Counted from the stretch's first letter, positions 1 through 5,577 are shown. The stretch: DNA of 5,577 bases from Bacteroidota bacterium (GCA_028877005.1 JAGWPI010000089.1:1-5577), one strand, 5' to 3'. The notes: generated by a model from the letters alone, not told the origin. Numbers and translations are program-made.

Positions 1-78
1 CCGAAAATGTAATTATGTTGAGGTAATGAATTGTTGCCGAACCTTGTAACTTTGCTAACAGTAACAACTTTAGTTCCC

Positions 79-111
79 TTTGCGGGTTATAACAAATGAA
101 CAGTATTTTAG
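79..111 (+). promoter_or_regulatory. candidate ispH promoter (weak)
   Basis: A TTTG at 79-82 is followed after 21 nt by TATTTTAG (104-111), one mismatch from the Bacteroidota -7 consensus TAnnTTTG. This would start transcription near 117 and give an A/T-rich leader of about 65 nt. A perfect -7 match, TAACTTTG, lies at 47-54 but has no TTG/TTTG at a suitable distance upstream. Which of the two is used cannot be decided from sequence. Nothing else in 1-180 looks coding. Confidence 0.3.
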
Positions 112-180
112 AATTGATAATAAAAATGTGAAGCTGTTATCTTACACAAATACACCTGCTTTACACAAAAAAAATTAAGC

Positions 181-1410
181 ATGAAGCAATTTAATGTTCC
201 GGTATTTTATAGAAGTAATTTAATTAGTTATATTAAAAGCCACCGAAAACAATTAGACAAACTTAAAAAAGACTTTACGCCTACATTGTTAGATTTTGGC
301 CCTTTACAAATATTTTTAGCCCGCCATTTTGGTTTTTGTTATGGGGTAGAAAATGCCATTGAAATAGCTTTTAAAACAATTGAAACCCATAAAGGGAAAC
401 GTATTTTTTTATTAAGTGAAATGATTCATAACCCACAAGTAAATGCCGATTTAAAAGCAGCGGGAGTTCAATTTTTACAAGACAATTTGGGCAATCAACT
501 GATACCATTTGAAGAATTAAAAAAAGAGGATATTGTGCTAATACCGGCATTTGGCACTACACTTGACATTGAAAAAATTTTACAAGAAAAAGGAATAGAA
601 ACAGCGCAATACAATACCACTTGCCCTTTTGTTGAAAAAGTTTGGAACCGCAGTGAACAAATTGCCCAAAAAGGATATACCATTATTATTCATGGCAAAC
701 CCAAACATGAGGAAACAAGAGCTACCTTTTCGCATGCTGCGGCCAATATTGCCACGGTAATTATTAATGATATGAATGAGGCTGTTATACTGGGCGACTT
801 TATTGCAGGTAAACGTAAAATGACTGATTTTTACCAACTTTTTAAAGGACAATACTCAGACGGCTTTGATGTGGAGAAAGATTTGCAGAAAATAGGTGTA
901 GTTAACCAAACCACGCAATTAGCTACCGATACACAAGCCATTGCAGATTATTTAAAACAGGTAATGCTGGAAACTTATGCATTAACACCTGCTACCCTTC
1001 ACCAAAGATTTGCGGATACTAGAGATACTTTGTGTTACGCTACCAACGATAACCAAGCAGCGGTTATAGGTATGTTAAGTACACCCGCCGATGCAGCAAT
1101 TGTAATAGGGGGGTATAAAAGCAGTAATACATCGCATTTAGTTGAACTATGCGAACAAAAATTACCCACTTATTTTATTGATGGTGCCGATAAGTTGGTA
1201 AATGCTGAAGAAATTATTCACTGTAATTGGCAAACCAAAGCCCTAACCACTATTCGTTCATTTTTACCCAAACATCAATCACCACACAGAATATTAATCA
1301 CTAGTGGTGCCAGTTGTCCGGATAGTATAGTGGAAGCAGTTATAGAAAAATTGGTTTCTTTTTATCCAAACATACGACCAATGGAAGCAGTACTAAGCGA
1401 TTTACAATAA
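181..1410 (+). CDS. ispH: 4-hydroxy-3-methylbut-2-enyl diphosphate reductase (IspH/LytB), long plant/cyanobacterial-type form
   Basis: This cytosolic [4Fe-4S] enzyme performs the last step of the MEP pathway, reducing HMBPP to IPP and DMAPP. The three expected cluster cysteines are visible: C53 in GFCYGVENA, C148 in NTTCPFVEKVW and C285 in DTLCYATND. Substrate-site motifs are also present: H83 (IHNPQVN), H176-E178 (HGKPKHEET), NQTT (242-245), SSNTSH (314-319) and SGAS (375-378). At 409 residues it is about 100 longer than the E. coli enzyme, with an N-terminal extension of about 40 residues and an insert near 190-235. Motifs such as IPAFGTT and HGKxxHEETxAT match the long cyanobacterial/plant clade from memory. 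ATG 181 is the first start in frame; the residues before C53 (FNVPVFYRS, ARHFGF) look like a family extension rather than spurious sequence. The gene is alone on the plus strand and ends at a hairpin terminator. The identity is secure; the clade assignment is recall. Confidence 0.96.
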   Translation: MKQFNVPVFYRSNLISYIKSHRKQLDKLKKDFTPTLLDFGPLQIFLARHFGFCYGVENAIEIAFKTIETHKGKRIFLLSEMIHNPQVNADLKAAGVQFLQDNLGNQLIPFEELKKEDIVLIPAFGTTLDIEKILQEKGIETAQYNTTCPFVEKVWNRSEQIAQKGYTIIIHGKPKHEETRATFSHAAANIATVIINDMNEAVILGDFIAGKRKMTDFYQLFKGQYSDGFDVEKDLQKIGVVNQTTQLATDTQAIADYLKQVMLETYALTPATLHQRFADTRDTLCYATNDNQAAVIGMLSTPADAAIVIGGYKSSNTSHLVELCEQKLPTYFIDGADKLVNAEEIIHCNWQTKALTTIRSFLPKHQSPHRILITSGASCPDSIVEAVIEKLVSFYPNIRPMEAVLSDLQ

Positions 1411-1413
1411 AAC

Positions 1414-1446
1414 AAACAGCCCTTCAAAATGAAGAAGGGCTGCTTT
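1414..1446. terminator. bidirectional Rho-independent terminator between ispH and the lipoprotein gene
   Basis: A perfect 9-bp inverted repeat, CAGCCCTTC (1417-1425) and GAAGGGCTG (1434-1442), encloses an 8-nt loop. AAA upstream and TTT downstream extend the stem past a one-base bulge. It lies just after the ispH stop and 25 bp beyond the stop of the convergent lipoprotein gene. The tail is T-rich on the plus strand (CTTTAATATT) and on the minus strand (TTTGTTTTATTG), so it can stop transcription from both sides. Confidence 0.85.
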
Positions 1447-1467
1447 AATATTCGTAAAAGACAAATA

Positions 1468-1653
1468 CTACATTTTTTTGGTAGTATCCATTGCTTTTTT
1501 AGCAGTATCCATTGCTGGCATGCTGTCATGTTTCATAGTTGTGTCCATAGCAGGAGCAGTTGTTGCTGTAGAATCTGCTTTTGCTTCTTTGTTTTCTCCG
1601 CTGTTGCAAGCTACAAAACCTGCGATAGCTAAAAGAGCTAATAATTTTTTCAT
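1468..1653 (-). CDS. small Thr/Met/Lys-rich lipoprotein, function unknown
   Basis: This 61-residue protein has a classic lipoprotein signal: MKK, a hydrophobic stretch LLALLAIAGFVA, then the presumed lipidated C16, followed by a polar tail. The -3 residue is F, slightly off the usual L/V/I, but the overall shape is convincing. The mature part is low-complexity and probably disordered, with three related units, AMDTTMK (35-41), AMDTAKK (47-53) and AMDTTKK (54-60), and no aromatic residues. It should be anchored in the inner or outer membrane facing the periplasm; its role is unknown. It has its own promoter (1687-1718) with a leader of about 30 nt and ends at the shared terminator. Short open frames on the opposite strand over the same bases lack comparable features. 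No named family is recognised. Confidence 0.8.
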   Translation of the reverse strand: MKKLLALLAIAGFVACNSGENKEAKADSTATTAPAMDTTMKHDSMPAMDTAKKAMDTTKKM

Positions 1654-1686
1654 TGTACTTGTTTTTTTAAAATTTTAAAATTTGCG

Positions 1687-1718
1687 CAAATATAGGCTTC
1701 ACACATAAAATACCCAAA
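1687..1718 (-). promoter_or_regulatory. Bacteroidota-type promoter for the small lipoprotein gene
   Basis: Read on the minus strand, TTTG (1718-1715) is followed after exactly 20 nt by TATATTTG (1694-1687), a perfect match to the TAnnTTTG -7 box. The predicted transcript begins near 1680-1684, about 30 nt before the ATG at 1653. The promoter sits in the 87-bp gap after der, so the lipoprotein gene need not depend on der transcription. No GC-rich terminator hairpin for der is visible in this gap. Confidence 0.75.
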
Positions 1719-1740
1719 ATTTAACGATATTTTTTGTTAT

Positions 1741-3054
1741 TTATTTTTTACGGAAGAAAATTCTTATAGGTACTCCTTTAAAATTAAAGTGACTACGCAA
1801 CTGATTTTCTAAGTAATTTTTATAAGGCATTTTAATATCATCCGGAAAATTTGTAAAAAAAGCAAAAGAAGGAATATGCGTTGGTAACTGGGTAACATAT
1901 TTTATTTTTACTGTATGCCCTCTTACTACTGGAGCATGGTAAGCTTCCACTGCTTTTAACATAACCTCATTCAATTTAGAAGTAGGTATTTTTTGTTGTT
2001 TACTTTCAAAAACACCCATTCCTGCTTCCAATACTTTCAATAGTCGGGTTTTTTCTAGTGCTGATATGAATAAAACGGGCACATCGGTGAAAGGTGCAAT
2101 TTTTTCTTTTAATTTTTTCTCGTAATCCCGGGCTGTGTTGGTAGTTTTTTCCATTAAATCCCATTTATTTACTACTACTACAACCCCTTTCCCTTTGCGG
2201 GTAGCTAAACTAAACAAGGCTACATCTTGCGCCGTAATTCCTTTTTGTGCATCAATTACTATTAAACAAACATCGGCTTCATCCATCGCTTTAATAGCCC
2301 TAATTACTGAATAAAATTCCAAATCATCCTTTTCACTATTTTTTTTACGAATACCAGCCGTATCTATTAATATACAAGCTTTATTAAATAAATTGTAATA
2401 GGTATGAATTGTATCGCGGGTTGTACCTGCTACATCGCTTACAATAGTTCTTTCTTCACCTAATAAGGCATTTAATAAGGAGGATTTTCCTACATTAGGT
2501 TGTCCAATAATAGCTAATTTAGGAATACTTTTCTCGGTGGTTTCTATTATTTCCTCTGTAGCCGGCATATTGGCAACAATGGCATCCAGCAACTCACCTG
2601 TTCCCGTTCCACTAATACTGCTAAGGGTATAAATTGTATCAAAGCCCAAGCTATAAAATTCAGCTGCATCTAATTCACGCTGCCCATTATCTACTTTGTT
2701 TACTGCTAAATAAACAGGTTTTTTGGCCTGCCTCAGTAAATGGGCCATAGCATCATCTAAATCTGTAATTCCTACTGCAACATCTACCATAAAAATAATA
2801 GCATCGGCTTCATTAATAGCAATTTTTACTTGTTTACGAATTTCTTTTTCAAAAACATCTTGCGAGTCGGGTACAAAACCTCCGGTATCAATTACATTAA
2901 ATGTTTTACCTGCCCATTCAGAAATACCATATTGCCTATCGCGGGTTACACCGCTAATATCATCTACAATGGCTTTGCGCTGTTCTAATAAGCGATTAAA
3001 CAGTGTACTTTTCCCCACATTTGGTCTGCCTACAATTGCTACTGTATAGCCCAT
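1741..3054 (-). CDS. der: ribosome-assembly GTPase Der (EngA), double GTPase
   Basis: Der is an essential GTPase that binds the 50S subunit during late assembly. Two tandem G domains are visible. Domain 1 has GRPNVGKST (9-17), T37 in GVTRD, DTGG (56-59) and NKVD (119-122). Domain 2 has GQPNVGKSS (184-192), GTTRD (210-214), DTAG (231-234) and NKWD (296-299), with a SAL G5-like motif after it. The last roughly 85 residues form the KH-like domain and end in a basic tail, IFFRKK. At 437 residues the length is normal and all GTP-binding motifs are intact. The ATG at 3054 opens directly into the first beta strand (MGYTVAIVG), so the start is well fixed; there is no clear Shine-Dalgarno. It lies 27 bp downstream of era on the same strand, with no promoter or terminator in between, so the two are probably cotranscribed. 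Confidence 0.97.
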   Translation of the reverse strand: MGYTVAIVGRPNVGKSTLFNRLLEQRKAIVDDISGVTRDRQYGISEWAGKTFNVIDTGGFVPDSQDVFEKEIRKQVKIAINEADAIIFMVDVAVGITDLDDAMAHLLRQAKKPVYLAVNKVDNGQRELDAAEFYSLGFDTIYTLSSISGTGTGELLDAIVANMPATEEIIETTEKSIPKLAIIGQPNVGKSSLLNALLGEERTIVSDVAGTTRDTIHTYYNLFNKACILIDTAGIRKKNSEKDDLEFYSVIRAIKAMDEADVCLIVIDAQKGITAQDVALFSLATRKGKGVVVVVNKWDLMEKTTNTARDYEKKLKEKIAPFTDVPVLFISALEKTRLLKVLEAGMGVFESKQQKIPTSKLNEVMLKAVEAYHAPVVRGHTVKIKYVTQLPTHIPSFAFFTNFPDDIKMPYKNYLENQLRSHFNFKGVPIRIFFRKK

Positions 3055-3081
3055 AATTCACTTTTTAAGGATGGTTAATTT

Positions 3082-3954
3082 TTAATGATAGCCAAATTCT
3101 TTCAGGAACAAGTCATTATCTCTCCATTTAGGCCGTACTTTTACAAATAACTCTAAAAATACTTTTCGTCCCAGAAATGCTTCTATATCCTTTCTGGCCA
3201 AAGTGCCAATTTCCTTTATTTTATTACCCTGATGACCTATAATGATAGATTTTTGTGTATCCCGATTTACAATTATATCGGCTTGTATTTTTATTAAATG
3301 TTCTTTTTCTTTAAATTCATTTACCAATACTGCTACATGGTAAGGTATTTCTTCTTCAAATAAAGTGTAAATTTTTTCTCTAATTAATTCACCTACAAAA
3401 AAACGGGTGGGTAAATCACTTAATTCATCTTCTGGAAAATAGGGATTTCCTTCGGGCAATAAAGTTATGATGGCTTGTAATAATTCATCGATATTTTGTT
3501 GTTGAAGAGCGGCTATTGCCAGCACTTTTTGGGCATATCCTTTCGCCTCAAAAAACTGAATGGCATTTTGTAAAACTGCTTTGTTTACTTTATCTTTTTT
3601 ATTCAACACAACTATTATAGGAACTTTTAAATGCAGCGATTGAAACAGCGCATCGCAACTTTCTAAATCGTCGGTAACATCGGCTAATAATATGGCTACA
3701 TCGGCATCCTCTAAAGCACTTTTTACGGCGCCCATCATTTTTTCATGCAGCTTATACTTGGCTTCAATAATGCCGGGTGTATCTGAAAATACAATTTGGT
3801 ATTCGCCGGGTTTATTTAAAAAGCCTTTTATACGATGGCGTGTGGTTTGCACTTTGGAAGAAACAATAGCTAACTTTTCGCCCAACAAATGATTGAGTAA
3901 AGTGCTTTTACCTGCATTGGGTTTACCAAAAATACCTACAAATCCCGATTTCAT
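3082..3954 (-). CDS. era: ribosome-assembly GTPase Era
   Basis: Era binds the 3' end of 16S rRNA and aids 30S maturation. The G domain shows GKPNAGKS (10-17), the Era-typical switch I QTTRHRIKG (36-44), DTPG (58-61) and NKKD (118-121). The C-terminal KH domain contains the RNA-binding GxxG loop as GHQGNKIKEIG (240-250) and ends with the family-typical VKVRPKWRDN segment. At 290 residues it is full length with no missing motif. The ATG at 3954 leads straight into the first strand (MKSGFVGIFG). It is first in an apparent era-der pair and lies only 22 bp downstream of the tRNA-fMet terminator hairpin. No good TAnnTTTG/TTTG promoter is visible in that gap, so expression may rely on readthrough from the tRNA transcript or on an unrecognised promoter. 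Confidence 0.97.
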   Translation of the reverse strand: MKSGFVGIFGKPNAGKSTLLNHLLGEKLAIVSSKVQTTRHRIKGFLNKPGEYQIVFSDTPGIIEAKYKLHEKMMGAVKSALEDADVAILLADVTDDLESCDALFQSLHLKVPIIVVLNKKDKVNKAVLQNAIQFFEAKGYAQKVLAIAALQQQNIDELLQAIITLLPEGNPYFPEDELSDLPTRFFVGELIREKIYTLFEEEIPYHVAVLVNEFKEKEHLIKIQADIIVNRDTQKSIIIGHQGNKIKEIGTLARKDIEAFLGRKVFLELFVKVRPKWRDNDLFLKEFGYH

Positions 3955-3976
3955 ACTATTAACTGTGTTTAAAAAC

Positions 3977-4003
3977 TAAAAGCCTCACTAATTGAGGCTT
4001 TTA
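3977..4003 (-). terminator. Rho-independent terminator of tRNA-fMet
   Basis: An 11-bp perfect inverted repeat, TAAAAGCCTCA (3977-3987) and TGAGGCTTTTA (3993-4003), surrounds a 5-nt loop. On the minus strand it is followed by GTTTTT, giving a U-rich tail. It begins 10 bp after the 3' end of the tRNA and ends 22 bp before the era start, so it separates the tRNA from the era-der operon or attenuates transcription into it. Confidence 0.8.
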
Positions 4004-4012
4004 CAGTTTTAG

Positions 4013-4084
<72 letters not shown>

Positions 4085-4097
4085 ATTTAATGAGTTG

Positions 4098-4129
4098 CAA
4101 AATTAAGGTTAGCGAGGTGAACTGCCAAA
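4098..4129 (-). promoter_or_regulatory. Bacteroidota-type promoter for tRNA-fMet
   Basis: On the minus strand, TTTG (4129-4126) is followed after 20 nt by TAATTTTG (4105-4098), a perfect TAnnTTTG box. Transcription should start near 4091-4095, leaving a 5' leader of about 10 nt for RNase P to remove before the mature tRNA end at 4084. The promoter lies in the 58-bp gap after the DUF2807 gene. Confidence 0.75.
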
Positions 4130-4142
4130 ACTAATTTACTGT

Positions 4143-4868
4143 TTAGTCTTCTTTTTTTATGGATGAGGCACCACTCGACTCAATATTTTGAATAACGGGA
4201 TTGCCTTTATATCGAATAGAACTGGCACCACTGGCTTCTAATTTTGAAAATGACTTTTCTACGTTTATCCGAATAGTAGAAGCCCCGGAAGCAGATGCAT
4301 CGCAATGATCGGCATTTAATTCGTATCCTTTTAATACACTAGCACCACTTACTTGTATTTTTAAGCTGTTTACCTTCCCTTTTAAGGTTGCATTAGAGGC
4401 ACCACTTAAATCAATACTCAACTCATTAACATCAAAACTCCCTTTTACAACACTGGCACCTGTAGCTGTTAATTTTAAATTATTTTGCTTTAACGGATCT
4501 ATTATATTTAACTGGCAGGCACCCGATAATACAATTTTTTGAAGATTGGTAACTGTAACATAAGCCTTAATTTTTTTATCACTCCAATTCCATTTATTCC
4601 AAAAACCACTTTCGGTATAAATATGCAATACACCATTTTTTACCTCAGTTACAATTTTGGCTTTATCGCCTCCATTGGCACTGATGGCCACCCCACTGGT
4701 ATTTCCTTGCGATACATACACTGTAATTGCCCCTGAAACATCTAATCCCGAAAAACTACCCACTTTCCGCACTTCGGCATTTGCATCATATACTAAATTT
4801 TTAACTTCTTGTGCTTGTACAAAAGCAACCATACACAATAAATTAATTATACAAATAATTTTCTTCAT
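4143..4868 (-). CDS. secreted head-GIN domain protein (DUF2807 family), function unknown
   Basis: This 241-residue protein starts with a signal peptide: MKK, a hydrophobic core, and a likely cleavage after VQA at residue 19. The mature part begins with the family-like sequence VRKVGSFSGLDVSGAITVYVSQG, then a strand-rich region with VTVTNLQKIVLSGAC. A ladder of [ST]GA[SC] motifs follows at residues 115, 136, 155, 174, 194, 213 and 232, spaced 19-21 residues apart, with an earlier SGA at 45. This pattern fits DUF2807, the putative auto-transporter adhesin head GIN domain, thought to fold as a stacked beta solenoid. Export to the periplasm or surface is inferred. No C-terminal sorting domain, lipobox or anchor is seen. 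The role is unknown; adhesion is suggested only by the family name. No strong promoter is found; TAACTTTT at 4933-4926 (minus) is a weak -7 candidate. No terminator follows, so transcripts may run into the tRNA gene. Confidence 0.88.
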   Translation of the reverse strand: MKKIICIINLLCMVAFVQAQEVKNLVYDANAEVRKVGSFSGLDVSGAITVYVSQGNTSGVAISANGGDKAKIVTEVKNGVLHIYTESGFWNKWNWSDKKIKAYVTVTNLQKIVLSGACQLNIIDPLKQNNLKLTATGASVVKGSFDVNELSIDLSGASNATLKGKVNSLKIQVSGASVLKGYELNADHCDASASGASTIRINVEKSFSKLEASGASSIRYKGNPVIQNIESSGASSIKKED

Positions 4869-4958
4869 AAAACATTTTTAAAGTTGTGAAAAAAGGAATT
4901 TTACATTGAAACGGAGTAGTTAAAAAAAAGTTACAACCTTTTTTAAAAATTTTCACAT

Positions 4959-4966
4959 TAATTTTG
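4959..4966 (+). promoter_or_regulatory. -7 box of the riboswitch/TonB receptor transcript
   Basis: TAATTTTG matches the Bacteroidota -7 consensus perfectly and would start transcription around 4970-4973, just before the TPP aptamer. No TTG/TTTG is present at the usual 19-21 nt upstream; that region is an A/T-rich tract with TTACAACC. The call therefore rests on the -7 box and its position. Confidence 0.5.
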
Positions 4967-4978
4967 CAGCAGATTTTT

Positions 4979-5082
4979 TTCCTCGGGGTGCTGGACAAGT
5001 TGATGGGTTAACACATTAACTAAATCCGGCTGAGATAATACCCGTTGAACCTGAACAGGGTAATTCCTGCGAAGGGAAGGTG
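4979..5082 (+). promoter_or_regulatory. TPP riboswitch (THI-box) aptamer
   Basis: The conserved thiamin-pyrophosphate aptamer motifs occur in order: CGGGGTGC (4984-4991), GGCTGAGATAATACCC (5028-5043), TTGAACCTGAACAGGGTAAT (5045-5064) and CCTGCGAAGGGAA (5066-5078). P2 pairs GGGT with ACCC. P3 pairs GCTGG (4990-4994) with CCGGC (5026-5030) and is extended by GTTGATG (4999-5005) with CATTAAC (5014-5020). P5 pairs CAGG (5056-5059) with CCTG (5066-5069) around a GTAATT loop. P1 is weak by eye: CC 4981-4982 with GG 5079-5080, with a possible outer AGCAG/CTGCT pairing (4968-4972/5085-5089). It binds intracellular TPP and is expected to turn down the gene starting at 5159. The outer edges are approximate by a few bases. 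Confidence 0.95.
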
Positions 5083-5158
5083 TACTGCTTATTTTAGTCA
5101 GCCTCTCCATTAGCACAGCTCCCTGTTCCCAAATTTTTTAACCATTTAATCTTAAAAA
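5083..5158 (+). promoter_or_regulatory. riboswitch expression platform / 5' leader
   Basis: This 76-nt stretch connects the aptamer to the start codon. CCCTGTTC (5121-5128) is perfectly complementary over 8 bp to GAACAGGG (5053-5060), which includes the 5' strand of aptamer P5, so the two pairings are mutually exclusive. The downstream strand is followed by AAATTTTTT (5131-5139), which resembles a terminator tail. A second possible element is TTTTTTAA (5134-5141) with TTAAAAAA (5152-5159), an all-A/T hairpin touching the start codon. No Shine-Dalgarno is present. Whether control is by termination or translation cannot be decided by eye. Confidence 0.5.
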
Positions 5159-5577
5159 ATGAAATTCTTTTTGGGAACGTTGGCATTTTTGCTCCTTTAT
5201 TACGGCAGCTTTAGCCAAACTAAAAAACATGCATTTATTGCTGGCATTGTTACCGATGCGCAAACAAAAAAACCATTGGCAGGTGCAGCTATTAGCATTC
5301 AAAACAGAACCACTATTAGCGGTGATGATGGCCATTTTAACCTATCTAATATTTTACCCGGTAGTTTTACGTTGGTGGTAAATAGTATTGGGTATGAAAT
5401 GTACCGACAAACCATTACCATACCTAAAGATGGGTTACAACTCAACATTGCTTTAACAAGTATTCCTTTATTCTTACAACCTTTAGAAGTTAAAGCCATA
5501 CGTGCCGGCAGCAAAGCGCCTTTTGCAATAACCAACATTAATGAACAGGAAATTGCTAAAACAAATTTAGGACAGGA
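5159..5577 (+). CDS. TonB-dependent outer-membrane receptor, N-terminal part; probable thiamin/thiamin-precursor transporter
   Basis: The frame opens at ATG 5159 and stays open to the window edge (139 codons plus 2 nt), so the gene is truncated at its 3' end by the window. A signal peptide is visible (MKFFLGTLAFLLLYYGSFSQ). Residues about 26-100 form a carboxypeptidase-regulatory-like beta-sandwich (AGIVTDAQTKKPLAGAAISI, then GDDGHFNL and LPGSFTLVVNSIGYE), common at the N terminus of Bacteroidota TonB receptors. LQPLEVKAIRAGSKAPFAIT followed by INEQEIAKTNLGQ (127-139) matches the beginning of a plug domain; the barrel lies outside the window. It would take up a ligand through the outer membrane using TonB/ExbBD energy. 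The TPP riboswitch upstream points to thiamin or a related compound as the substrate, as inferred for THI-box-controlled receptors in this phylum. The substrate is not shown by the protein sequence seen here. Confidence 0.9.
   Translation, partial: MKFFLGTLAFLLLYYGSFSQTKKHAFIAGIVTDAQTKKPLAGAAISIQNRTTISGDDGHFNLSNILPGSFTLVVNSIGYEMYRQTITIPKDGLQLNIALTSIPLFLQPLEVKAIRAGSKAPFAITNINEQEIAKTNLGQ

Noticed and set aside
495..852. Minus-strand open frames of 62 and 90 codons inside ispH
   Set aside because: They lie antisense to a clearly coding, fully conserved IspH frame and show no domain, signal peptide or promoter.
1429..1678. Two plus-strand open frames of 66-67 codons opposite the small lipoprotein
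   Set aside because: One begins inside the terminator hairpin. Their Ser/Cys/Phe-rich or hydrophobic content is the complement of the repeated lipoprotein codons, whereas the minus-strand frame has a lipobox, a promoter and a terminator.
1695..1740. Search for a der terminator
   Set aside because: The gap is A/T-rich without a GC hairpin, so no terminator is called.
2723..3049. Plus-strand 108-codon frame opposite der
   Set aside because: It is antisense to the first G domain of der and has no recognisable family.
3692..3892. Plus-strand 66-codon frame opposite era
   Set aside because: It is antisense to the Era G domain and lacks supporting features.
4160..4510. Repeated GCACCACT-like DNA, considered as a CRISPR array or DNA repeat element
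   Set aside because: The copies are degenerate, in frame and encode the SGAS protein ladder, with no unique spacers between identical repeats.
4539..4881. Plus-strand frames of 65 and 74 codons opposite the DUF2807 gene
   Set aside because: They mirror the signal peptide and strand-rich codons of the real minus-strand gene; no promoter or domain.
4926..4933. TAACTTTT on the minus strand as promoter of the DUF2807 gene
   Set aside because: It is one mismatch off the -7 consensus and lacks a proper TTTG at 19-21 nt, so it was kept only as a remark in the gene entry.
5138..5538. Minus-strand frames of 65 and 79 codons at the right end
   Set aside because: The plus frame from 5159 encodes a signal peptide, a CarboxypepD_reg-like domain and a plug start behind a TPP riboswitch; the minus frames are its shadow.

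Overview
The window looks like ordinary core chromosome from a low-GC member of the Bacteroidota, most likely a Chitinophagaceae-like lineage. Four things point there. The promoters match the Bacteroidota consensus (TTTG, about 20 nt, TAnnTTTG). Shine-Dalgarno sequences are absent and A-rich leaders precede the start codons. The surface proteins are typical of the phylum: a head-GIN/DUF2807 protein and a TonB-dependent receptor with an N-terminal carboxypeptidase-regulatory-like domain. The IspH is the long (409 aa) form. The assignment is inferred from family resemblance; no search was run.

Layout from left to right. Positions 1-180 are a non-coding leader. ispH (181-1410, +) encodes the last enzyme of the MEP isoprenoid pathway. 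A strong hairpin at 1414-1446 separates it from convergent minus-strand genes and can terminate in both directions. Read leftwards from 4868, the minus strand carries a secreted DUF2807 protein (4868-4143), an initiator tRNA-fMet (4084-4013) with its own promoter and terminator, the GTPase genes era (3954-3082) and der (3054-1741), and a 61-residue lipoprotein (1653-1468) with its own promoter. Era and Der act in 30S and 50S assembly respectively, so with the initiator tRNA this is a small translation/ribosome-biogenesis cluster.

At the right end the strand switches. A 290-bp divergent spacer (4869-5158) holds a -7 box and a clear TPP (THI-box) riboswitch. This leads into a plus-strand gene starting at ATG 5159 and running off the window edge. 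Its 139 visible residues have a signal peptide, a CarboxypepD_reg-like domain and the start of a TonB-receptor plug. A TPP riboswitch in front of a TonB-dependent receptor indicates thiamin (or thiamin precursor/phosphate) uptake across the outer membrane, repressed when TPP is plentiful.

No mobile element, CRISPR array or clearly new system is visible. The points most worth a second look are the riboswitch expression platform (an 8-bp alternative pairing that would break P5, and an A/U hairpin over the start codon), the plant/cyanobacterial-type IspH, the A-C mismatch in the initiator tRNA T-stem, and the terminator immediately before era.
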